DNA of 64,000 bases from Allopusillimonas ginsengisoli (GCA_005239165.1 RAPG01000011.1:62001-126000); one strand, 5' to 3'; shown: positions 8,282 to 17,962, counted from the first letter of the stretch. Translations and numbers: made by a program. Notes: generated from the letters alone by a model not told the origin.

Positions 8282-10360
8282 ATGTCGCGTACGATTTTTG
8301 TAACCACTGCCCTGCCCTACGCCAACGGTTCCTTTCATATCGGTCACATCATGGAATACATCCAGGCCGACATCTGGGTGCGTGCGATGCGAATGGCGGG
8401 CCATACGGTGCATTTCGTAGGTGCCGATGACGTGCACGGCGCACCCATCATGCTGAAGGCAGAAGCCGAGAACATCACGCCCCAAGAGCTGGTCAAGCGC
8501 TACGCCAGCGAGCGTCCGCAGTATCTCAACGGTTTTCACATCAAGTTCGATCACTGGCACTCCACCGACACGCCCGAAAACGTGGCGTTGTCGCAAGACA
8601 TTTACCGTGCCCTCAAGGCCACCGACCTTATCGAAACCCGCGAAATCGAACAGTTTTTTGACCCCGTCAAAGGCATGTTCCTGCCTGACCGCTATATAAA
8701 AGGCGAATGCCCGCGCTGTCACGCCAAAGACCAGTACGGTGACTCATGTGAGTCGTGTGGTGCCGTGTACACGCCCACAGAACTCATAGAGCCTTACTCC
8801 ACGCTCACCAAAGCCCGTCCCATACTGAAAAAATCAGAACACTTTTTCTTCAGGCTGTCCGACCCTCGCTGTGTTGAGTTCTTGCAACAATGGACTACCG
8901 GCAGCAACGCGCAAGGCCGCAAACACCTGCAACCCGAAGTGCTTGCCAAGACCCGCGAGTGGCTGGGCACAGGCGACGCCGACAGCGAGGCCAATCTGGC
9001 TGACTGGGATATTTCGCGCGACGAGCCTTATTTCGGCATACCCATTCCTGATGCACCCGGCAAGTATTTTTACGTCTGGCTCGACGCGCCCGTAGGCTAC
9101 CTGGCATCGCTCAAAGCGTATTGCGCCCTGCAAGGCATTGACTACGACGACTTGCTCGACCCCAACGGCAACACCGAGCAATACCACTTCATCGGAAAAG
9201 ACATTGTCTATTTCCACGCCTTGTTCTGGCCTGCCATGCTTAAATTTTCAGGCCGGAAAACGCCCGATGGCCTGCATGTTCACGGTTTTATTACTGTCAG
9301 CGGCGAAAAAATGTCTAAAAGCCGTGGCACGGGCATCTCGCCCTTGCGCTATCTCGAAATCGGCATGAACGCCGAATGGATGCGCTATTACATTGCCGCC
9401 AAACTCAATTCGCACGTCGAAGACATTGATTTCAACCCCGATGACTTCATCGCCCGCGTCAACAGCGATCTCATTGGCAAGTATGTCAATATTGCCAGCC
9501 GCGCCGCCAGCTTCATCAGCCGCCATTTCGACGGCAAGCTGGCCTATACAGGTGATGTGCAGGCCCTGCAAAACGAGTGCCAGCAGGTGGCTGTTGAGGT
9601 TCGCGAAGAGCTTGAAAGCCGCGAGTACGGCAAGGCAGTACGCCGCATCATGGCGCTGGCTGACCAGATCAACCAGGCTTTCGATGCGGCACAACCCTGG
9701 GTGATGGCGAAAGGCATTGCCACCGCCAGCGATGAGCAAAAGGCCGCGCTGCAAAACGTATGTTCACGCGCGCTGGCCGGCTTCAAGGCACTTTCAGTCA
9801 TGCTGACCCCGGTGCTGCCCGTTCTCACTGAGCGTGTAGCCAAAGACCTGTTTAATGAGCCCCGCAGCTTCATGTGGTCAGACGCAAGCGCACTTCCTAC
9901 GCATATCGCCGCCTTCAAGCACCTTATGACGCGCGTAGAGCCAAAACTACTGGACGACCTGTTCGAAGCGCCCGCCGATACCACTCCCGCCATCGTGCCA
10001 GGGGGAGAGCCCATTGCCGACACCATAGACATCAAAGACTTTGGCAAAATCGATCTTCGCATCGCACGTATTGTGCAATGCGAAGAAGTTGAAGGTTCCA
10101 GCAAGCTGCTAAAGCTCACGCTGGATGCAGGCGAAGGCCGTCACCGGCAGGTTTTTTCGGGCATTAAGTCGTCGTATGCTCCCGCCGATCTGACCGGCAA
10201 GCTGACCGTGCTGGTGGCTAATCTGGCACCACGAAAAATGCGGTTTGGCGTCTCTGAAGGCATGGTGCTGGCCGCCAGCCATGCCGATGACAAAACCGAT
10301 GCAGGTATTTATGTACTTGAGCCATGGCCCGGTGCGCAGCCTGGCATGCGCATCAATTAA
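8282..10360 (+). CDS. metG: Methionyl-tRNA synthetase
   Basis: Charges tRNA-Met and initiator tRNA. At 692 residues it matches the long dimeric form. The HIGH signature appears as FHIGH within PYANGSFHIGHI (about residues 11-22), the zinc knuckle as CPRCxxxDQYGDSCESC (about 143-161) and KMSKS at about 342-346. The C-terminal 110 residues form the EMAP-II/Arc1p-like tRNA-binding and dimerisation domain (from IKDFGKIDLRIARI). The ATG start fits the family N-terminus MSRTIFVTTALPYANG. A 240-bp gap with a small inverted repeat precedes it. The following transporter gene starts 18 bp downstream. Confidence 0.97.
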   Translation: MSRTIFVTTALPYANGSFHIGHIMEYIQADIWVRAMRMAGHTVHFVGADDVHGAPIMLKAEAENITPQELVKRYASERPQYLNGFHIKFDHWHSTDTPENVALSQDIYRALKATDLIETREIEQFFDPVKGMFLPDRYIKGECPRCHAKDQYGDSCESCGAVYTPTELIEPYSTLTKARPILKKSEHFFFRLSDPRCVEFLQQWTTGSNAQGRKHLQPEVLAKTREWLGTGDADSEANLADWDISRDEPYFGIPIPDAPGKYFYVWLDAPVGYLASLKAYCALQGIDYDDLLDPNGNTEQYHFIGKDIVYFHALFWPAMLKFSGRKTPDGLHVHGFITVSGEKMSKSRGTGISPLRYLEIGMNAEWMRYYIAAKLNSHVEDIDFNPDDFIARVNSDLIGKYVNIASRAASFISRHFDGKLAYTGDVQALQNECQQVAVEVREELESREYGKAVRRIMALADQINQAFDAAQPWVMAKGIATASDEQKAALQNVCSRALAGFKALSVMLTPVLPVLTERVAKDLFNEPRSFMWSDASALPTHIAAFKHLMTRVEPKLLDDLFEAPADTTPAIVPGGEPIADTIDIKDFGKIDLRIARIVQCEEVEGSSKLLKLTLDAGEGRHRQVFSGIKSSYAPADLTGKLTVLVANLAPRKMRFGVSEGMVLAASHADDKTDAGIYVLEPWPGAQPGMRIN

Positions 10361-10378
10361 CTACGAGGCAAGTCCACC

Positions 10379-11302
10379 ATGAACGCGCACAACAGTCTGG
10401 ACCGCCAGGCTGCGGGGCGTCGCAGCACCCTGGTCAGCGTGGCCGTCAACATCACGCTGTCACTTTTGCAGTTATTCATCGGTGTCTTTGCGCATTCTCA
10501 GGCGCTTATAGCCGACGCACTGCACTCGTTCTCCGATCTGGTCTCTGACGGCGTGGTGCTGGTTGCCAACCAGCAAAGCCAGAAAGCACCAGACGTTGAT
10601 CACCCCCACGGGCATCTGCGCTTTGAAACCGCGGCCTCACTGGCGATTGGCCTTATTCTTCTGGCCGTCGGCATTGGGTTGCTCTGGAACAGTTTCACCA
10701 AGCTACAGAACCCTGACGCCATTCCAGAAGTTCATGGTATCGCCCTGGCCGTTGCGCTCATCGCATTGGTCGCCAAAGAAGGGCTATTTCGGTATATGTT
10801 GCGCGTGGCGCGAAGAGTGCGCTCCTCAATGCTGGCCGCTAATGCCTGGCATGCGCGTTCGGACGCGGCTTCATCCCTGGTTGTCGCGGTCGGTATTGTG
10901 GCCAACCTTGCCGGCCTGCATCTGGCTGACCCGCTGGCCGCCCTCATTGTCGGGCTCATGGTTGCACGCATGGGATGGAAATTTACCTATTCATCGTTTC
11001 ACGATCTGGTGGACGGCGCCGTCGACCAGGAAACCGTTGACCGTATCCACGCCCAGTTGGTGGGCACTCCGGGCGTTCTAGGTATTCATGACCTGAAAAC
11101 CCGTCGTAGCGGAGACATGATTCTGGTTGAAGTAGACCTGGAAATGGACGCGCGCCTGACCATTGCCGAAGGGCATGACATTGCCGTGCTCGCCCGCAAC
11201 CGGGTTATGGAACACGAGCACGTACTGGATGTAATGACGCATTTTGACCCCGTCCAGCCTCCCTGTACCACCGCTCCGGCCAAGGCAGAACCACCGGAGT
11301 GA
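10379..11302 (+). CDS. Cation diffusion facilitator transporter (FieF/ZitB-like)
   Basis: Inner-membrane antiporter expected to export Zn2+, Fe2+ or another divalent cation in exchange for protons. The 307-residue protein shows the CDF pattern: about six membrane segments in the first 210 residues, the DALHSFSDLVSD motif in segment 2 and the HPHGHLRFE motif after it, the second metal-site segment HARSDAASSLVV in segment 5, and a cytoplasmic ferredoxin-like metal-sensing domain at the C-terminus. It follows metG by 18 bp and may be co-transcribed. The metal specificity cannot be read from sequence alone. Confidence 0.92.
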   Translation: MNAHNSLDRQAAGRRSTLVSVAVNITLSLLQLFIGVFAHSQALIADALHSFSDLVSDGVVLVANQQSQKAPDVDHPHGHLRFETAASLAIGLILLAVGIGLLWNSFTKLQNPDAIPEVHGIALAVALIALVAKEGLFRYMLRVARRVRSSMLAANAWHARSDAASSLVVAVGIVANLAGLHLADPLAALIVGLMVARMGWKFTYSSFHDLVDGAVDQETVDRIHAQLVGTPGVLGIHDLKTRRSGDMILVEVDLEMDARLTIAEGHDIAVLARNRVMEHEHVLDVMTHFDPVQPPCTTAPAKAEPPE

Positions 11303-11336
11303 ACATCAGGCCGTTGCAAACCACCAGGCTTAACGT

Positions 11337-11972
11337 TTAAATCGGTTCAGCCGGGCGTCGCCACACGCTGGCCAGCCAGGGCTGCTGGTCTCTCGGCAAC
11401 CCTGGCGGGCGATAGTAGTGTTCAATAGGCTCAAAACCAGCCTCTGTCAATAAAGCGCTCCACCTGGGCCAGTCATGGTAAGCGCCATAACGTTCGCCCT
11501 GCCATCCTTCCTGATTCTGACCTCGAGGGTTAGAGCAGAACAAAACACCCTGTGGCTTCAGCGTGGCATACAGTTGAACCAGCACACGCGGCAGCACCTG
11601 TGCCGGAACATGAAAGAGCACAGCGTTGGCGAAAACACCATCAAAATACACAGGTGGCAGATCGAGCGTGAACAGGTTCTGATGCCAGACCTCGCACCCG
11701 GAGTCAGCCCGCGCCATCTCCACAAAACGCGGACAACCATCCAGACCAATGGCTTTATGCCCCAGGGCTGAGAACGTTTTAAGGTCTCGCCCCGGCCCAC
11801 ATCCGAGGTCAAGCACGGTATACGGCACCCCTGCGAGAATATGCCGCAGCAATGCGTCGATATTCTGGCTTACGTCGTGATCGAGCGTACCTGCACGAAA
11901 ACTTTCTGCATTATCGTCATAATGACCCAACGTCTGCGCGCTAATCTTGCGAAGACTTTCCTCGATGCTCAT
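11337..11972 (-). CDS. Class I SAM-dependent methyltransferase
   Basis: A 211-residue Rossmann-fold methyltransferase. Motif I is VLDLGCGPGRD (about residues 55-65), the acidic ribose-binding residue sits in AIGLDG (about 76-81), and a post-motif region with FANAVLFHVP follows. The fold matches the Methyltransf_11/25 group, like small-molecule methyltransferases acting on quinone, lipid or toxic substrates. It stands alone, convergent with the CDF transporter gene. The substrate is unknown. Confidence 0.85.
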   Translation of the reverse strand: MSIEESLRKISAQTLGHYDDNAESFRAGTLDHDVSQNIDALLRHILAGVPYTVLDLGCGPGRDLKTFSALGHKAIGLDGCPRFVEMARADSGCEVWHQNLFTLDLPPVYFDGVFANAVLFHVPAQVLPRVLVQLYATLKPQGVLFCSNPRGQNQEGWQGERYGAYHDWPRWSALLTEAGFEPIEHYYRPPGLPRDQQPWLASVWRRPAEPI

Positions 11973-12268
11973 TGAGAAGCTCCCTGGTTACTGGCTACAG
12001 CGATATGACATCGTCAAAGCCTGCCACAACGTAGGTACTGACGGCCTTGGTGGCTGCCGCCACACCTGATACCCCGCGCCGATATTCAGTATACCTACGC
12101 CATGCTGTATTGAACTTATCCTTAATTTGCCATTGCGTCAGTCTGGATCAAGCCCCGCCAAACGCTGCATGCAACCCCGTTTACCATCAGGGCAGCGAGT
12201 AACCACAGCAACGACCTGCCTGTGTGACCCCGCTTTCCCGACGAGAATATGCATTGATCCGAATAACG
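11973..12268. other. Intergenic region without a recognisable gene
   Basis: About 300 bp between the methyltransferase start and the Zur-like palindrome. I see no credible reading frame or RNA gene. It should hold the minus-strand promoter of the methyltransferase and possibly the far upstream part of the L36 promoter. Confidence 0.5.
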
Positions 12269-12286
12269 CAATGTTATAACATTGCC
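12269..12286. promoter_or_regulatory. Candidate Zur operator (perfect 18-bp palindrome)
   Basis: GCAATGTTATAACATTGC reads identically on both strands. Its core TGTTATAACA matches the known proteobacterial Zur box. It lies about 100 bp upstream of a cysteine-depleted L36 paralogue, a gene class known to be repressed by Zur under zinc sufficiency. The match and the context support each other. Direct binding is inferred. Confidence 0.75.
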
Positions 12287-12387
12287 AATATGCCATAAAA
12301 GCGAACGCATTTATGTACGGACCTCGCCGCCTTTGCGAGTTCGCCCAATCTCCTTGCAACGTCATTTTCATCTCAAAGATACCCGCC

Positions 12388-12534
12388 ATGAAGGTTCTCT
12401 CCTCTCTCAAAGACGCCAAAAACCGCCACCGCGACTGCCAGGTCGTAAAACGGCGTGGTCGCATTTATGTCATCTGCAAATCCAACCCGCGCTTCAAGGC
12501 CCGCCAAGGTGGTGCGCGCAACAAAAAATCGTAA
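12388..12534 (+). CDS. rpmJ2: 50S ribosomal protein L36, zinc-independent (type B) form
   Basis: A 48-residue alternative L36 (bL36B, YkgO type). The sequence MKVLSSLKDAKNRHRDC followed by QVVKRRGRIYVICKSNPRFKARQG has only two cysteines (residues 17 and 29) instead of the zinc-binding C-x2-C...C-x4-H set of the standard form. Such C-minus copies replace the zinc-containing L36 when zinc is short, freeing the metal. The start is fixed by the family N-terminus. A perfect Zur-like palindrome lies upstream and an 11-bp hairpin directly follows the gene. Confidence 0.93.
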   Translation: MKVLSSLKDAKNRHRDCQVVKRRGRIYVICKSNPRFKARQGGARNKKS

Positions 12535-12546
12535 TACTACCCATGC

Positions 12547-12571
12547 CCACCGTTAGACAATCTAACGGTGG
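12547..12571 (+). terminator. Hairpin downstream of the L36 paralogue
   Basis: A perfect 11-bp stem (CCACCGTTAGA with TCTAACGGTGG) closes a three-base loop 12 bp after the L36 stop. No long T-run follows, so it could act as a weak terminator or 3' stabiliser. Confidence 0.6.
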
Positions 12572-12691
12572 CGCCCAAAATTCTCTTTTCGTTCAGCTTT
12601 CCGCTGTATTACACAAAGAAAGACCACACGGGCTCGTCTTGCACCAAAGCAGTGCTAGACTTTCATATTGTCTAATTTGGTGACCCGTACC

Positions 12692-14071
12692 GTGTCTTCG
12701 CCCGCATTCACTACCCTGCCGCTATCTCCGGCACAACTCGCCAACCTGACGCAAATGGGTTACGAGGCCATGACACCCATACAGGCCGAAAGCCTGCCGG
12801 CCATACTCGACGGCCGTGACCTCATTGCACAGGCCAAAACAGGCAGTGGCAAAACAGCGGCGTTTGGGTTGGGGGTACTGCACAGGCTTAACCCCGCCAG
12901 GTTTTCAATTCAGGCACTGGTTATTTGCCCCACACGCGAGCTGGCCGAACAGGTTGCCATAGAGCTGCGCCGCCTGGCGCGCGCTCACGGCAACGTCAAA
13001 GTACTGACTTTGACTGGCGGCGCTTCGGCCCGGCCACAGATTGAATCGCTGGCGCATGGCGCCCACATTATTGTCGGCACCCCAGGCCGTATTCTTGACC
13101 TGCTCGACCGACAAATCTTAGACCTGTCTGGCGTACACACCCTGGTCCTGGATGAAGCCGACCGCATGGTTGACATGGGTTTCTTCCCCGACGTGGTCGA
13201 TATTGTTAACGCCTGCCCTGTAAAGCGTCAAACCCTGTTGTTCTCGGCCACCTACCCTGCCACCATACGCGACGACGCCGACCGCTTTCTTAACGACCCT
13301 GTGCGAGTCACGGTCGATACGCAACACACTGAAGTACAAATAGAACAACATTTTTTCGAAGTTGACGACGAATACCGCTATCAGGCAACGGCGCAACTGC
13401 TTGGCCATTACCGGCCAGAATCAGCCCTGGCATTTTGCAATACCAAGGCCCAGTGCGCACAGCTTACCGACTACCTGAGAGCGCAAGGCTTTAGCGCGCT
13501 TGCCCTGCACGGCGACAAAGATCAACGCGACCGCGATGACGTACTCATGCAGTTTGCCAACCAAAGTTGCAACGTACTGGTCGCCACTGATGTCGCCGCG
13601 CGCGGGCTTGATATCCCTCTGCTGGGTGCTGTCATCAACGTTGAGCTGGCCCGCGATCCACAGGTACACGTACACCGTATAGGCCGCACCGGCCGCGTCA
13701 ATGAAAATGGCCTGGCCCTTAGCCTGTGTGCACCACAAGAAAAACACGTCGCCGAAAAAATCGAAGCCTACCAGGGCATGCCGCTGCGCTGGAGCAAACT
13801 TAGTGCGCTAAAGCGTACAAGTGACCATGCCGTGCAAGCCCCCATGGCGACCCTGCTGGTGCTGGGCGGCAAAAAAGCAAAGCTGCGCCCGGGCGACCTA
13901 TTGGGTGCGCTTACCGGTGAAGGCGGCGTTGATCCCAGCAAAATCGGCAAAATCAATGTTACCGAACAAGTCAGCTACGTCGCACTTGACCGCAAGATCG
14001 CCCACGCAACTGTTCGCCGCCTGGGCATGCTGACGGTAAAGGGCAAGAAGCAGCGCATCAAGCTGCTTTAA
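12692..14071 (+). CDS. dbpA: ATP-dependent RNA helicase DbpA
   Basis: DEAD-box helicase that acts in late assembly of the 50S ribosomal subunit through 23S rRNA hairpin 92. Motifs in order: Q motif (MTPIQ), Walker A AKTGSGKT (about residues 50-57), PTRELA, GGxxxxxQ, TPGR, DEAD (VLDEADRMVD), SAT, the ARGLDIP and HRIGRTGR helicase C motifs, and a C-terminal DbpA RNA-binding domain (from about 385, ending in TVRRLGMLTVKGKKQRIKLL). The GTG at 12692 gives the family N-terminus MSSPAFTTLPLSPAQL; TTG 12668 would add eight residues. It is downstream of the L36 hairpin and apparently monocistronic. Confidence 0.93.
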   Translation: MSSPAFTTLPLSPAQLANLTQMGYEAMTPIQAESLPAILDGRDLIAQAKTGSGKTAAFGLGVLHRLNPARFSIQALVICPTRELAEQVAIELRRLARAHGNVKVLTLTGGASARPQIESLAHGAHIIVGTPGRILDLLDRQILDLSGVHTLVLDEADRMVDMGFFPDVVDIVNACPVKRQTLLFSATYPATIRDDADRFLNDPVRVTVDTQHTEVQIEQHFFEVDDEYRYQATAQLLGHYRPESALAFCNTKAQCAQLTDYLRAQGFSALALHGDKDQRDRDDVLMQFANQSCNVLVATDVAARGLDIPLLGAVINVELARDPQVHVHRIGRTGRVNENGLALSLCAPQEKHVAEKIEAYQGMPLRWSKLSALKRTSDHAVQAPMATLLVLGGKKAKLRPGDLLGALTGEGGVDPSKIGKINVTEQVSYVALDRKIAHATVRRLGMLTVKGKKQRIKLL

Positions 14072-14188
14072 GTTCTGGCGGGCCGGGCGCTTGTCTATAC
14101 GGCAAGGCGGATGTCGTTATCCATGTTATGCAGAATAACGGTGCCATCCTAAAAGCCCCATGGCGGCACGGCCAGTGCCTTCCGTGCA

Positions 14189-14917
14189 CTACCTCGGAGG
14201 ATCAGGGCGATCATCCGAGGCCGCCCCCATGCCCATACCAACGCCCATTCCCATTCCCATACCTCCACCGCCCGCTCCGCCCCCGCCTCGGCCGCCACCT
14301 GAACCACCGCCGTCTCCTTTGCCACGGCTACCGCCAGCGGCCACACGGGCCGGGCCTTGTCGCGGAACTGTCAAACCCTCGGGCACAGGGTCTAAATCGA
14401 GCACCTGGCGTATAAAATTACGCAGTGAAACAACCAGCTCGGCGAGATGAACGGTGCGCCCAGATGCGAGCTCAGTGGCGGCATTTACGGCCAGCACGAC
14501 CTGTTCTTCGGTTCCCAGAAGAATAATGTCAGACAACGCTGCCTCGACGGCATCACGCACACGGCGGGCGCGCTCCGCACTTGGACTGTCTGCTGCAGCC
14601 ACGCCTGCTGTTTCGTCCGCCTGTTGCACAGCAGACGCGTCCACAGCAAGATTGTCAGTCGCATGTTGTCTACGTCGCGAGTCACGCAGATGCCTAGGAT
14701 CTACATGCAGCGTTCCTGTAAATGAACCGCCCAGCGTTTTGTAGGCCGCAATCAACGTGCGCAAACGCTCATTAATTTGCCGATTTTCACGCTCACGGCG
14801 TCGCTGTATGATCTGCATTACGAACAGCCGCACGCCAACACCAATCAACGTAATGAAGGCAAGCCCCAATAAAGTCGTCAGCACAGCGTGCCATGAACTG
14901 AAATCCAAATTTCTCAT
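14189..14917 (-). CDS. Membrane-anchored protein with Gly/Met-rich tail, unknown function
   Basis: 242 residues. One N-terminal membrane segment (about residues 12-36) leads into a basic Arg/Glu-rich, probably coiled helical stretch (RRRERENRQINERLRTL). A globular part of about 130 residues includes a DPRHLRDSRRR segment and a helix with DAVEAALSDIILLGTEEQVVLAV. The last 50 residues are almost only Gly, Ser, Arg and Met (GGGGAGGGG, then alternating MGMGMGVGMGMG). The reading frame uses the codon style of its neighbours and the globular part looks conserved, so I take it as real. I do not recognise the family well enough to name it. It is convergent with dbpA. Confidence 0.65.
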   Translation of the reverse strand: MRNLDFSSWHAVLTTLLGLAFITLIGVGVRLFVMQIIQRRRERENRQINERLRTLIAAYKTLGGSFTGTLHVDPRHLRDSRRRQHATDNLAVDASAVQQADETAGVAAADSPSAERARRVRDAVEAALSDIILLGTEEQVVLAVNAATELASGRTVHLAELVVSLRNFIRQVLDLDPVPEGLTVPRQGPARVAAGGSRGKGDGGGSGGGRGGGGAGGGGMGMGMGVGMGMGAASDDRPDPPR

Positions 14918-15294
14918 ACAGGCTCCGGCAAAGAAAAAGGCGAGCCAGTACCGGCCTTTTCGAGTTTTTTATAGCCAACAATACACCGTTAGAGACCTTT
15001 TCGCATCCGCTGCCTTATTGCAATTGCTGCCCCTCTGCCTCTGGCGTCAGGATAGTAGCTGGCATGGCTGCACGCAGGGGCCAACTCAGCAGCCCCTGCC
15101 CCCGGTTTGATCAGAACCGGTACCGTACATTTGCCATGATGTTGCGCGGTGCTCAGTAAGTGTGGCTAGACGTGGCGAGCCTATAGTGCCTGTCGCAACA
15201 AGCAAGCAGGCAGCGCGCCGTGGTCCAGCCACGCAGAGATCGGCAGGCCAGCATATACTGATCAGCTTCACTCATATCTACCACGTCGTATCCA
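14918..15294. other. Intergenic region with one GC-rich hairpin
   Basis: No supported gene in these 377 bp between two divergent genes. At 15074-15099 a perfect 8-bp inverted repeat (GCAGGGGC and GCCCCTGC) closes a ten-base loop. It has no T-run, so it is not a convincing terminator. Confidence 0.5.
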
Positions 15295-16826
15295 ATGTCA
15301 TCTGCAGCCGTCTCACCCTCACCCCAATCCTTGAGCCAGGACGACATCCGCTCCATTGTCGTTGGCCTTATGCTGGCGATTTTGCTGGGTGCACTAGACC
15401 AGACGATTGTTTCGGTTGCCTTGCCCAAAATGGCCGCCGATCTGCATGGCATAAGCCTGCTGGCGTGGGTGGTCTCAGGCTATCTGATTGCTATGGCGGT
15501 CGCCACGCCTATATACGGCAAACTGGGCGACCTCTACGGTCGGCGTATTGTGCTGTCCAGCGCTATCGTGCTTTTTCTCGTGGCCTCTGCGGCATGCGCG
15601 CTGGCACCAACCATGCCGGTTCTGGTCGGCGCCCGTATTCTGCAAGGCCTGGGGGGTGGCGGCTTGATCTCGGTGGCTCAAGCCACTATTGCTGATGTAG
15701 TCAGTCCACGCGACCGGGGTCGCTATCAGGCATACATCAGTGGTGCCTTTGCAGTGGCCAGCGTTTCGGGGCCAGTTCTTGGCGGTGTGTTGACCACCTA
15801 TCTGTCGTGGCGATGGGTGTTCTGGATCAATCTTCCAATTGGTCTGGTGGCATTGCTGATATCGCGTCGCGCCATGGCCAAGCTGCAAGTGCCTCATGTA
15901 AAGCGCGCTGTTGATTACCTGGGTGCTGGCCTGCTGACAGCCGGGCTAAGCGCCATGCTGCTGGCCATTACCCGCGTCGGCCAGGGTACACCGTGGTTTG
16001 ATGACATCAACACCTGGCTCATCGTCATTACCCTTATCAGCCTGTCTGCCTTTGTCTGGAATTCACGCCGCACCGCCGAGCCGATTATCCCGCTCAGTCT
16101 TTTCCGCATTAAAACAGTCACCATTTCCTGTCTCATCCTGTTTATCGCCTTTGTACAGCTAGTCGCTCTGACCGTACTGGTGCCCCTGGAACTGCAAATG
16201 GTGACATCTGTCGGCGCCGACGGTGCAGCCCTGCGCCTTATACCCTTGTCGCTTTCAGTGCCCTTGGGCGCTTTTATCGGTGGCAGGCTGATGACTCGCT
16301 GGGGCACGTTCAAACATATACAGCTGGCAGGCGCTCTCATAGCGCCCCTGGGGATTTTCCTGCTGGCACTGTCCTCGCCGACTTCCAGTTTTTCATGATG
16401 GCATGTTTGGCGCTGGTCGGACTGGGCATTGGTCTGCAGCTTCCGACATCAACGGTCGCCGTACAAAATGCTGTCCCCTATCGTCACGTTGGCGTCGCAA
16501 CAGGGGTATCAGCGTTTTGTCGCTCGCTGGGCGCGGCCATGGGGATTGCGCTGTTGATGGCATTCTTATTGGGCTGGCTGCGCGCCGGAGCGATCACGCT
16601 GGGCAAAACAGTGAACGGCGCTGATATTATCAACACCCTGATCGGGCAAGCGGGCACGGCCAGCAGTGGCGCTGACACCACCGGTCTGTTGCAGATAGCC
16701 CAGCAGTCGTTTCAAGATGTCTATCTGCTTGCTGCTGCTATTGCCACGCTGTCGATTGTTCTTACGCTACTTCTGAAGAATGAATCTTTAAGCGAGAAAG
16801 CGCCTGTGTCGGCTCAAGACGTCTAA
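15295..16826 (+). pseudogene. MFS drug/solute exporter of the DHA2 (EmrB-like) type, split by a frameshift
   Basis: The first frame (15295-16398, 367 residues) carries about eleven membrane segments, with the family motifs LDQTIVSVALP in helix 1, GKLGDLYGRR after helix 2 and GxxLGG-type motif C. It stops with TGA at 16396. The second frame (16395-16826, 143 residues) supplies the missing last helices, beginning MMACLALVGLGIGLQLPTS. The two overlap as ATGA and are related by a -1 shift next to a T5 run (16389-16393). Either this is an inactivated transporter, a homopolymer sequencing error, or two coupled polypeptides. The likely role when intact is proton-driven efflux. There is no regulator directly adjacent. 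Confidence 0.8.
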
Positions 16827-16840
16827 TGACAAGGTCCGGC

Positions 16841-16870
16841 CAGGGCGCGAAAGCGAGGTTTCGCGCTCTG
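16841..16870 (+). terminator. Hairpin after the MFS gene
   Basis: A 12-bp stem with one G-T pair (CAGGGCGCGAAA with TTTCGCGCTCTG) and a six-base loop begins 14 bp after the MFS stop. No T-run follows the stem, so its strength as a terminator is uncertain. Confidence 0.6.
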
Positions 16871-17254
16871 GTCATGCTGCATTCAGTCAGATTCTTCCTG
16901 AAAAGTCTTTAATACCGTCCAGCCACATTCACTATGTCTGCGCATCGCAAGCATGGCGGCGGCTGCGTCACCCGCGCAAGTTGAGCGATCATCCGTGCCT
17001 TCGTCGTTTTATGAGAGTTGAATTACAGCTATCTTTACCAGGTATGTGTGGCCGAAATGGGACACTGGCAACGGCATGCGCGATAGTAAAGCGGGTTAAA
17101 CCGTAGCAAGAACCGCATGCCACGCATAAATTGATATATTTTTGATAAATAGTTGATAACGTTATGACTGTGGGGGCTTTACGCTGACGCCTTTGCACTC
17201 GCCGAGTGCAAGCCCTCCCCTTTCTGAGGGCTAACCGTACTAGACGAATCAACC
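16871..17254. other. Upstream region of the two-component system
   Basis: About 380 bp without a supported gene. An AT-rich part (about 17130-17165) is the likely promoter zone for the response regulator. I see no clear operator. Confidence 0.4.
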
Positions 17255-17962
17255 ATGTCTCTAAAACGCTCAATACGCATGCTCATCGTAGAAGATCATG
17301 CCGGCCTGGCTGCCAATCTGCTCGAATATTTTGATGACAGCCAATACATACTTGATTTCGCCTCAGATGGTTTGACGGCGATACATCTGATCGCCACCAA
17401 CGAATACGACGTCATTATTCTGGATGTCATGTTGCCGGGCGTATCAGGCTTTGAAGTATGCCGTCGCATCCGCAGCGACATGCACTGCTCGACACCTATC
17501 ATCATGATGACGGCCAAAGATCAGATGCAGGACAAAGAGCAAGGCTTCTCCGTAGGCGCCGATGATTATCTGGTCAAACCATTTAATTTGCGCGAACTGC
17601 AATTGAGAGTGGATGCGCTTTACCGGCGTAAAGCGGGTTTTTCTAAAACGCCCGAAATCGGCATACCGGGCATTCACTTTAACCCTGGCTCTTTCGCCGT
17701 GCGCATGGACAATGGGGAGCAGATCGAACTCTCAGGCACGGCAGCACGCATATTCGAAGAACTGATTAAGGCGTATCCTGACTTTATCTCGTATGCTGAA
17801 CTTCAGGACAGAGTCTGGGGAGAACGCGAGGTCGATATGAATACGCTGCGCACGCATGTGTATTCGCTTCGCAAACTGCTGCATGAAACATTCCACTACC
17901 CGATGATCAAAACCCTGCATGGCCGCGGTTACAGACTGGTTGCGCCAGGCAAAGAAAGCTGA
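17255..17962 (+). CDS. OmpR/PhoB-type response regulator
   Basis: 235 residues: an N-terminal receiver domain with acidic pocket (VEDH), phospho-acceptor Asp57 in IILDVMLPG, a threonine in MMTAKD and Lys108 in LVKPF, and a C-terminal winged-helix DNA-binding domain ending TLHGRGYRLV. The stop overlaps the start of the downstream kinase gene by one base (TGATG), so the two are co-translated. Its position upstream of a lipid-sugar transfer operon suggests control of envelope modification, as PmrA controls arn genes. This is contextual inference only. Confidence 0.9.
   Translation: MSLKRSIRMLIVEDHAGLAANLLEYFDDSQYILDFASDGLTAIHLIATNEYDVIILDVMLPGVSGFEVCRRIRSDMHCSTPIIMMTAKDQMQDKEQGFSVGADDYLVKPFNLRELQLRVDALYRRKAGFSKTPEIGIPGIHFNPGSFAVRMDNGEQIELSGTAARIFEELIKAYPDFISYAELQDRVWGEREVDMNTLRTHVYSLRKLLHETFHYPMIKTLHGRGYRLVAPGKES

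Noticed and set aside
16389..16396. TTTTTCAT at the MFS break, equal to the core reported for Tn4371 attachment.
   Set aside because: The same octamer occurs at several other places in this window (for example near 367, 26514, 29335 and 52911), as expected by chance.
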